Positions 55,901 to 64,000 of a stretch of 64,000 bases of DNA are shown piece after piece. The translations under genes and the position numbers were made by a program. Within the stretch, counting starts at the first letter, position 1; the number at the start of each line of letters is the position of its first letter. The DNA is taken from contig JAJEKV010000169.1 of the NCBI GenBank assembly GCA_021234155.1, positions 477,344 to 541,343 on the forward strand, given 5' to 3'. The stretch is from Isoetes taiwanensis. Taxonomy: Eukaryota > Streptophyta > Lycopodiopsida > Isoetales > Isoetaceae. Under the pieces are notes generated by a model. It saw only the letters and a list, made by a program, of their open reading frames with translations. It did no database searches and was not told the origin of the DNA.

Positions 55901-57659
55901 TGTCGCCTCTGTCAAGTGCGCAAGAATAGAACTGTGGTAAGATTTTGTGCCTCAAAGTGCAAGTGCAGAGTATCCCTTATAAACATCAGAGCACAAAAGA
56001 ATACATTAAATATTATCAGATATCCAAAACACAATGGTGCAGATAGATATAATGCTAAGCCTAATATGCATATGCCAAAACATCATGAAGGCAAAGTATC
56101 CCAAAGTGCTTTGGGTTAATGGCTAAGTTGAATTATTGAGCAATTAAGTTGAATTTGTGTAAAACAAAGTGAAATTTTAAGATGGTCTTTTATTTTAAGA
56201 ATGCTTAAACTTAAGCATTCATGCACACTAAATATCCACATGTTCCATAAGGTATTCCATAAATAACATAGCTAGCCTCCACAAACTTATGGGCACTCAC
56301 AAAACCGCGTTTACGAAAGCAAGCATGCATGCATTTGTCTGGCAAAATTTTCAATATCTAGCTCAATTTTGGCCTCTCGCTCATCTCAATTTTGGCAACC
56401 CTAGAATTTCATACCACTCTCCAAGAACTCTTAAAACCAAAATCAGAGCCTTAATGTTCACTTGCATCCCATTATTCCCCAGTGCAACACTTTCTGCGGC
56501 ATCTTCCAATTCGCTTTTTCAATCCTCCACCTCTGCTAAATATTGAAAGTATGCATCAAAGTCGTCGTCAAATAGTGGCAAGGCATGTCCGTAAGAATTG
56601 TGCCACAAGTTTTGGGTAAGAATCCCATGGAACATTCACCACCACCGTCTGCATTAACATTTTAAGTCAATTCATTTTTTATGCTAGCAATCCATTATGA
56701 CGTCCTTTTTTAATTGAAAAAAATTATGTAGGCTCTGCTTATACAAAATTTGACCAACATTGTGTTGTAAATTAAAGTTTGGCATTTCATGCTTATGTTA
56801 AGGTGGTAACAATTATTTTAAGGTAACTGAATTATTTCTCCATGGACACTAAACCACCTTGACTTCACTTGGTATGTGTGTTTCGAGATAGAATTTGATG
56901 CCCTACATCAACAACACAAACAATTAATAATGCTAGAATAAGTTCAATCAATAAGACAACAATAAACGAATACGGTGATAAATTGTGTTGTTATTCTTCA
57001 TGATGCATGTGCTCAACTATATTTTGGGGCTCAACTATCTAAGAAAATATCTTTAGATTAAAACTTTTAGTTAACTAAAATATTTGTAGATTAGAAACAA
57101 GGCAAATATCGAAACAACAAAACCAAACAGGGCAAAATCGAAACAACAGAAACCAACCAAACAGGGCAAAACCAGACCATCTCGAATTTTCCTGATCTGC
57201 ACATGCATGTTGTTCCAGGCTATTGCAATGGGTGGTATCCAAAACAAGCTTTCTTGGCGGAAGGGGCAAACAGATCCAGAAGAGTAAAAGGAAGCAAACA
57301 GATCAAAAAGGGAGAAATCTGAGCTTATTTCGACAGCCCAGATGAAGATCTAGAGGGGGTTCATGAAATAAGTACTCCAAATTGCAGAGGCATGGATTTG
57401 GGAAGAATAAAGCGAGCAGGAAGAAAAATGGCCGGGAAAAGAATGGCAAAAAAGAGAAAAAATTCTTGGAGCATACCTTCTTCCATAGAGCCGAGGAGGT
57501 CGATAATCATCCAACTCCCAAGACAACCATCTGCATAAACTACAGCTTATTACAGAGATTATAAATAGAGCGCTACTTCTAGCCCTATGCCTTCTTATTA
57601 CAGCGGGGGAGGAAGATCGCTCACACTATCTCCCCCCGATTGGGGTTATTAAAAAAAAT
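55901..57659. other. AT-rich DNA, no recognisable gene
   Basis: It should contain the Helitron 5' end, which I could not identify. Short frames on both strands have no family motifs. Confidence 0.45.
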
Positions 57660-57735
57660 ATATGGAAACCCTTCCGAATTTCCCTGAAACCCGGAAGGGT
57701 TTCCATTGAAGCACGGAAGGGTTTCCACAATAATA
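57640..57735. repeat. Left cluster of GGAAACCCTTCCG inverted repeats
   Basis: CCCGATTGGGGTT, then TGGAAACCCTTCCGAATTTC, AAACCCGGAAGGGTTTCC and ACGGAAGGGTTTCCAC, i.e. alternating inverted copies of one ~18-bp unit. Its outer edge resembles the inverted outer edge of the right cluster (AACCCAAATCGGG). Confidence 0.75.
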
Positions 57736-58885
57736 TCATTTTTTTTTTTTGGTTTCCAAAATATCCACCACTAATTAATAGTAATTAATGCTTAGAATTA
57801 AATTTCTACGGCTCTACAATAAGGGCTTTTTCCGGAAAAAGATTTTTTGTTCTTCTTTGCTCTTCCTCCGGCGGCGGTTTTCTTTGCATTTGGCGATTGA
57901 GGAAGGCCTACAGTCGATCCAGCAAGCTTTTATAGGAGCAATCAGGTCAAAAAAACCCTTCCGGAGTTCGGCTTCAATTTGGCTTCATTTTTTTTGGCTT
58001 TTTAACTGAGTGAAAGCTCTCCATTCTGGCAGGAAACCAGAAAACCAGGAGTTGTCGATTTGGAGATGTTGATTCGGATAAGTGCAAGAAAGCAACTTGG
58101 ATTAGTTTTGGACCTGGGTTTTATTGGGGATGGCCCCTGCAAAGTCGCTTATATCTTTTGCAATAACCGTGGATGTAAAATAGGTATCCTCTCTCCAGCC
58201 CATCACATTGTACTCAAGAAATTCCTTGTTTGTTCACCTTCCCAATAGCGGATTTTGTCCCTATGTTTGTTAGCTTTTGTTTATTCAAGTTATTCAAGTG
58301 ATAATTTTGGGATGATATTTGCAGATCTCTTGAGCTAGGCCGTTACATTAAGACCTTTCAAGGTCTTAGAATTGTCTGCCCTAGCTTCCTTTGCCACGTA
58401 GTCGCCTCTGCAGGATGAAGGCCCTCATTCTTGTTGGCGGTTTTGGAACAAGGCTTAGGCCTCCCACTCTTAGTGTCCCTAAGCCTTGATCGATTTTGCC
58501 AACAAACCCATGATTCTCATCGATCGTGCTTCCCCTTCTCCTACGTTTTTGTTCGGATCTTGATCTCGCTTCTAATTTATAATGCTTTTTTAGTTCGACT
58601 CTTCCCATTTTCTCTTAAAACTTCAAATTAGAATTGCTCGGGTTTTGTTCTGCTTTATGCACACTTAGCAACAGCTTAGCAAATTATTCTTCTTGCTTGT
58701 TTCAACAAGATCGGTGCTTTTATTAAAGGTCGATACTAGAATGTAAGTATTGTAAATTGGGTTGCAACTACATTTGATCTACCCAGGTATTAAAATTAAT
58801 TTATCAATTAGCAAAAGGAATATTTGATATTATTAGCGGTAGGGGACCTGGTTGAATTATTTGAAGCCTTGTTGCCATTCTTTTG

Positions 58886-59551
58886 TTGACCAATGTGAGA
58901 TTACCCATTTTGCGGTTTGGAATTACCCATGGTTTTGATATGAGTCGCATAAAGAAGCAAGCTATCTTGGAGCCATTAGTTGATCTGATGGATTACAATC
59001 GATTATTACCACACACACAATTCTTTGAATGTACACAGTCCAATAGAAATTTCCACGGAGGTTAGTTTTGATAATGCAACAAACAATGACAACTTTGGTA
59101 TGATATCTGCAGACCATGGACATAAGCAAGATGTGCTCTGGGGATGTCTCATTTTCATTATATTTCAGACTTGTAGCCAATAGAAATGATTTTATTCACG
59201 CTGTGGTAGCGTATTTTGATGTCTCGTTTACCAAGTGTCATAAACCCATGGGGTTTTCCACAGGTAGGTTCTATCTTATTTGACATTTTGGTTTCTTTTG
59301 TTTGGTCATGGGTCTTTTGTCATGCTTCCATTTCTGAATTTCAGGGCCAAAGTCAAGAGCGACACCTAATCGAAGCACTCGTGATGTACTTGGAGGATGC
59401 CATTTCAATTTGTGAAGGTGAAGTTCTTGTTGGGAAATTAACTGTCTCTCGAAATAGCAAGAATCCAAGGGTTATTGATATCACTGTGCAATATTCGTTC
59501 AATGGTAAACGATCTCAAGCTGCCAGGATACAACATTACAGGATGCATTGA
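58886..59551 (+). pseudogene. PRMT1-type protein arginine methyltransferase, C-terminal exons, frameshifted
   Basis: Exon-like block 1 (about 58925-59025) reads HGFDMSRIKKQAILEPLVDL. Block 2 (59113-59262, after CTGCAG and before GTAGGT) reads TMDISKMCSGDVSFSLYFRL and NDFIHAVVAYFDVSFTKCHK, MGFST. Block 3 (from about 59344 after TTTCAG) starts GPKSRAT, shifts frame, and continues VMYLEDAISICEGEVLVGKL and NPRVIDITVQYSFNGK to a TGA at 59549-59551. These are consecutive parts of the double-E-loop-distal beta-barrel of plant PRMT1, which places asymmetric dimethylarginine on histone H4R3 and other proteins. The SAM-binding half is absent and two frameshifts are visible, so this is a fragment. Confidence 0.85.
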
Positions 59552-60047
59552 GCATCACCATGAAGGATGATTGGGCTTGGAGTTTTTTTGAAGTTTTTTA
59601 TTCCTATGGCTGCCTAATTTCCTTTTTAACTATGGAATTAGATTTTGAGTTGATGAGGAACTGCTTTTTATATCTCCAAAGAAGGTATGTATGGCCTCAA
59701 GCACAAAGAGACTTGAGGTTATATACGGAGTGTAACGAACTGCCAACTGTAATGCATATGATGCTGTGAGTTGGGGACTTTTACATTGTAATATTCATGT
59801 TTTAGGAAACACAAGAATTTGGCCCTAAACCCTTCTCCTTATAAACGTGTGCGTAACTTGAGAAATAACTGCGTTAGCAAAAATGGAGAACTATACGTTT
59901 CTCAAACCAATGGGCATGATATGTCATATGCCCCTTTCAAAAAGAAGATTAAAGTGAAGATTAAAGTGCATCTTGACTGAATTTCTAAACTAACCTACCT
60001 TAAAATTTGACGCTCAAGTTTATAACGTAACGATCATTTTATTATGA

Positions 60048-60198
60048 TCTCCAGGTTTCAAGATTTAGAGGATGCATTAGAGAAGTTGCAATTAAACAAC
60101 GCAACATTGAAGGTTCATTTTATTATGATCTCCAGGTTTCAAGATTTAGAGGATGCATTAGAGAAGTCGCAATTAAACAACGCAACATTGAAGGTCCG
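60048..60198 (+). repeat. About 78-bp tandem duplication of a coding-like unit
   Basis: TTATGATCTCCAGGTTTCAAG through CGCAACATTGAAGGT occurs twice. Each copy reads RFQDLEDALEKLQLNNATLK between an AG acceptor and GTxxxx, as a duplicated exon would. Preceding DNA (about 59805-59880) has a further open patch (KHKNLALNPSPYKRVRNLR). Confidence 0.75.
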
Positions 60199-60247
60199 AT
60201 ATGTTTGTAGTATGATTGTTAGGTATTCGGTTAAGAGCAGGCCGCCT

Positions 60248-60328
60248 AGTCGGGTCATCATGGTCGGGTGCATAGGGTTGGTGGTATAGTCGGGTCATCA
60301 TGGTCGGGTGCATAGGGTTGGTGGTATA
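60248..60328 (+). repeat. 39-bp unit twice in tandem
   Basis: GTCGGGTCATCATGGTCGGG followed by TGCATAGGGTTGGTGGTAT, twice. Confidence 0.88.
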
Positions 60329-60865
60329 TGACCTTTCCTGATCTAACCCAAGCATCCATCTCACTCTCTACGGCATCCCAATCTGGCCCGAGTAATGCTC
60401 CTGCAACACAATAGGCGTGGTAACCCAAAAAACAAAAAAAACTTATTTCATTCCTTCCATGTTGGATAAGTGTACATACCTTTTATACGTAAGTGGCAAC
60501 CAATGTGCCATATGTCCTCGTGGGCTACCATGAAGCGATAAGTGGCTCTCTCCACTGGTGTGGTGGTGCGACACAACTCCTTTCCTCTCTCTAACATATT
60601 ACTCAGCTTGGAAATCTCTCGTGTCCAGCAGCATGTTAGCAGTCACCTCTGCAACAGAGGGATGCAAGGGCCGGGACCACTCGTCATCTTCAGACCACGG
60701 GTTGTGTCCATCATGCCCAACACGAATGTGTATTGCTTTCAATTGGTAGTATTTTGTTTAGGGTTGATGGTACTGCTGATTCTTTATTTTGTAATTAAAG
60801 GCTGAGTCACAAACATTTGAGAAAGTACAACAAATAACCTAGAATCAGATGTTTGTGGATGTTTC

Positions 60866-60960
60866 TACTGTTACCCAAGATGCTAAATTTGTTTAGCTTG
60901 GAGCAGGTACCCTTGTTACTCAAGATGCTAAATTTGTTTAGCTTGGAGCAGGTACCCTTT
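60866..60960 (+). repeat. About 45-bp unit twice in tandem
   Basis: CAAGATGCTAAATTTGTTTA followed by GCTTGGAGCAGGTACCC, twice, with spacer CTTGTTACT. Confidence 0.88.
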
Positions 60961-60989
60961 GCAATATCTAAGGCGGCTTTTTAACTGCA

Positions 60990-61545
60990 TGTGGAAACCT
61001 AACCTATTTTCCTCCTCATGTGGAAACCTAACCTGTTTTCCTCCTCCTGTGGAAACCCTTCCCAATTTCCATCATGCAAGGAAATCGGGAAGGGTTTCCA
61101 CTCAAAATTTGAATTTTGAGTGACGCGCGCTCCATGGACGTGCGCCTTAATGTCGGGCGTCCGTGTGGAAAGGCGTGAGCCATAAAGGCTCACGTGTGTA
61201 AATATTTTGAAAAAAAATAATTTTGTGGAAACCCTTCCGGGTTTCAATGGAAACCCTTCCGGTTTTCCAATATGGAAACCCTTCTGGCTTTCCGTGGAAA
61301 CCCTTCCGGCTTTCCGTGGAAACCCTTCCGGGTTTTAATGGAAACCCTTCCGGGTTTTCAAATTCTGGAAAACCGGAAGGGTTTCCATGGAAACCCTTCC
61401 GGGTTTTATTGAAAACCGGAAGGGTTTCCATTAAAACCCGGAAGGGTTTCCATTAAAACCCTAAGGGTTTTAAGGTGAAGCTTCCCGGGTTTCCATGGAA
61501 AGCCAGAAGGGTTTCCATTAAAACCCGGAAGGGTTTCCGTGGGAG
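60990..61545. repeat. Right cluster: dense array of GGAAACCCTTCCGGG and its complement
   Basis: It starts with tandem TGGAAACCTAACCTGTTTTC units (about 60991-61050). From 61227 to 61540 more than ten 18-25-bp units follow, first as TGGAAACCCTTCCGGGTT and later as its complement AAACCCGGAAGGGTTTCCAT. Because both orientations are present the array can fold extensively. The same motif forms the left cluster 3.3 kb away. Confidence 0.88.
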
Positions 61546-62245
61546 GCCAACCCAAATCGGGCGTACTTTGAACCATCGGAGGAAGATGGAATCAAAGATT
61601 TAACAGGCCTCCATCGCCATATCATGCAAATAGCTCTCTTTTTTGGGTGGAGCTTTTTTTTTCTTGAGCTCAAAAGAAAGAAGATAAAAAAAAACCTAAC
61701 TTATGGAAAAAAAAATCGGGGCCGGGCTATGGCGGCAACAAATGCTCGACTTCAAATAAAGGCTTGATTGGATCAAACAAATGCTCATCCGAATCTGAAA
61801 AATGCAAGAGATGAAGTCTATGGAAGACGATAAGATCACGTGGATTTAGAGTATTAGAATGCTACCTCAACTGCGCCCGATACAAAGAATGGACACCTTG
61901 ATAATCTGGAAACCCTGCGTCTCCAAGCTCTAAGCACACCCTGGTAACTCCAATGATTCCTTCAGCCGAATGCAAACATCTTGATAAAGGACTTTTGTAG
62001 CACAAACCCTAAGGAAGAAGGCCGTTTCGCATTGAACACAGTGGCCCATCATCAACGAGATTGTAGGTGCTCATCTGTTCCAATCCAAATTTTCATACCT
62101 ATCATTATTTTGAATCAAAATTTAGGGAAAAGGGGATAAGAATGCCGAAAAAAGGAAGCTTTTGCCGGGAAATTTCAAAAGTCACACCCTGAAAAGGGCA
62201 CACTGGCATCAGCCAAAACCCCCAAAAACTTTTTAAGTAAGTGGA
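61546..62245. other. Non-coding DNA
   Basis: No gene recognised. Poly-A/T-rich stretches. Confidence 0.5.
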
Positions 62246-62705
62246 CTAGTAAACGTGTATATCTTGGCATGTGTTTTTACTCGGCCTTTAATGTTTATAT
62301 GTGCAACTTCGACATTCGCAAGAATAGACATTATTTGCTTTTGTAATTATTTTTGTTATTGAAATTGTCTAATGATAGCATCATCAATGTATTAACGTTG
62401 CATTTATAGATTTTAGTAGAGAAAACAATGCTTTATAAGGAATGTGGAAGGTTGTTAGATCTACCTCTAAAGTTGAAAATTTGGAAAAGACAAATCCAAA
62501 ACTTATGCTCAAAATGTCACCCTTAGAAGTAGTTAAGTACATCAACAAAAAATAGGTACAGAAATGGAAAACACAAAATTGTGTCCTGGCGTACTTTAGT
62601 TCATGATGGAACTTCAAATATGCATCTCCACATGGTGCACATCACCAAGGATCTAATGTTGTACTTTGTTGGATGTTCCCGTGATATCTTCACTTCTCCA
62701 ACATA
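62246..62705 (-). mobile_element. Helitron 3'-end fragment, homologous to 51469-51950
   Basis: Minus strand ends ATATACACGTTTACTAG followed by T. About 460 bp match the 3' region of the Helitron at 51469 (shared AGAGAAAACAATGCTTTATA, CATCTCCACATG and CATCACCAAGGA blocks), then stop at CACTTCTCC, where the other copy continues. Confidence 0.78.
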
Positions 62706-62712
62706 TAAAGAT

Positions 62713-62760
62713 CTAGTAAACGCGCGTGCCCGGGCGTTGCCACGTAAGTTTGAACGCATA
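62713..62760 (-). mobile_element. Second Helitron-like 3' terminus
   Basis: Minus strand: GTGGCAACGCCCGGGCACGC, then GCGTTTACTAG. A GC-rich hairpin (GCCCGGGC core) precedes CTAG by about 10 nt, as in Helitron ends. The base after CTAG is A, not the usual T. Confidence 0.6.
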
Positions 62761-64000
62761 TAAGTTTGGGTTGTGTATTTATGTAGATACTCAACCCTAG
62801 GCAAAAAGTATATTAATCCAAAATCTTTTTTTAAGATTGCCTTCGCCATAGTTTGCTTGCTAATTGTTGTGTATAAATTGCATAAAAGCGAAGTAAATGT
62901 CAATAAAAAATTTCAAATATATGTATAAAAATCATCTTATAAAAAGGGAAAAGTTGTGTATAAGCCAAAGTCAAGGCAGATTCCCATCGCCCTAGCGTGT
63001 TGCCCTCTTGGGACTCATAAAAACTTCATGACCCATGTGCATTCATCAAATAGGGAAAAAATGTTACAACGTGTTTGATGATTGAAGTTCTTGGTTGACC
63101 AACTTACCTATCTACTTGAAGCCAATGTCATACTTAGTACAGTTGTTTTTCTTTCTTTTTAAGCATTGTATTTGTCTTATAAGGATCGAGGACCCCGAGC
63201 AATTTAAACAACTAATTTATTTCCCTATCTCTTATGTGTTGCACTTATTACTGGTGTTCAATGTTAAAGAAACACTTGCATCAACTATAATTAAACAAAC
63301 CATCAATTTCCATGTATCATCGAGTGTCAATCCAAATAAAATTGGAACAAAAAGAATCCATACTTTTTCAAACCATTTTTATGTTGGATCCGGGTTTGAT
63401 AACCCCAATGTTTTATCTATTTAAATGTGGCGTCATATTATTACATCAACACATTTTTCAAGTTTATGTACTTAATTCTAGAAATCTGAGGGCCTTTGTG
63501 CCACAAAAATCTGCCTTTAGAATGTGTGATTGGCAAAAAGTTATTAAATTTTTAATTTGGATATTCCAAACCCAGAGAGAACAATGTTAACAATATCATC
63601 CATTTTAATTTCATGGTTAGGGCCGGGGCAAAAGGTTTGAGTTCATTGCTATTCACAACCATCATTGCTATTCGGGGATAATGGCCTACATTGTTAGTTG
63701 ACATTCTTTTTCTATTGCAACAAATGCAAAATGTTAAAGAAGCCATCCATTTTATACAACAGTGTGTAAAATGCCTCTTACAAATAGTTGTAGTGATCAT
63801 CATTTTATAAGCTATATAATCAATGTTTTGCAAAGGGATGATCACTATAGGAAAGGAACCGTGGGACTCTTGGCAGGATGTATTTTCCAAGAGGCAATAA
63901 TTATGTAACGTCAATGGTTATGTAAAATGGTACTGCAATATCGTCTCGTTGAATTTAGCAATTATTTCAGTCACTCCAATCAAGTGTTTTGCATGTCATT
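62761..64000. other. AT-rich DNA, no recognisable gene
   Basis: May be the body of the Helitron whose 3' end is at 62713. Short ORFs on both strands lack family motifs. Confidence 0.45.

Noticed and set aside
61147-61456. ORFs of 77-94 codons with repeated GFPWKPFR-like units
   Set aside because: Translation of the GGAAACCCTTCCGGG array in both strands; no independent evidence of coding.

Overview
The window looks like nuclear DNA of a land plant with a large, transposon-rich genome. The evidence is spliced genes with GT-AG introns, plant-specific gene families (CHUP1-like, GAUT, CCoAOMT, PRMT1, PLS-type PPR), and layers of nested and decayed Mutator, Ty3, Helitron, hAT and TRIM elements. 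The style of the PPR repeats (runs of 'MPERDVVSWNAMI' and 'AYAQQG') suggests a fern or other seed-free vascular plant, but this is an inference.

Layout. 1-2140: the end of a minus-strand gene with one clear CHUP1-like exon. 2141-14560: a 12.4-kb Mutator-like element (MULE) bounded by a perfect 9-bp target duplication. It has about 430-bp terminal inverted repeats (TIRs) full of GATCCCGGAGG-type palindromes, a degenerate transposase on the minus strand, a Ulp1-like peptidase end and two unknown ORFs on the plus strand, a 1-kb internal array of about 170-bp repeats sharing the TIR core, and a broken Ty3 element inserted inside it. 14570-18640: intergenic DNA and Ty3 fragments in opposite orientations. 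19737-21568: pieces of three unrelated host genes (PPR, CCoAOMT, GAUT) side by side on one strand with introns kept, which suggests transposon capture. 25222-26046: an intact intronless SAM-dependent methyltransferase. 27-34 kb: mostly gene-free, with duplicated blocks. 34294-35049: a 756-bp non-coding LTR element (TRIM) whose LTR carries a tRNA-like sequence. 35276-36960 and 43252-44410: two decayed PPR genes. 37115-40907: a minus-strand chromodomain Ty3 remnant holding two MITEs, one with a 9-bp and one with an 8-bp target duplication. 45400-46760: a decayed DNA polymerase V/MYBBP1A-like gene. 49979-51450: a complete six-exon gene for a plant-conserved coiled-coil protein. 51469-about 55900: a Helitron with its Rep domain deleted, ending 18 bp from that gene's start codon. 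57660-61545: a decayed PRMT1 gene fragment between inverted arrays of GGAAACCCTTCCGGG. 62246-62760: two further Helitron ends.

Only two host genes look intact: the methyltransferase and the six-exon coiled-coil gene. Most other coding signal is transposon-derived or pseudogenic, with visible frameshifts and stops. The main biological themes are gene-fragment capture and unusual transposon architecture. All homology calls come from recognising motifs by eye; no database search was run.
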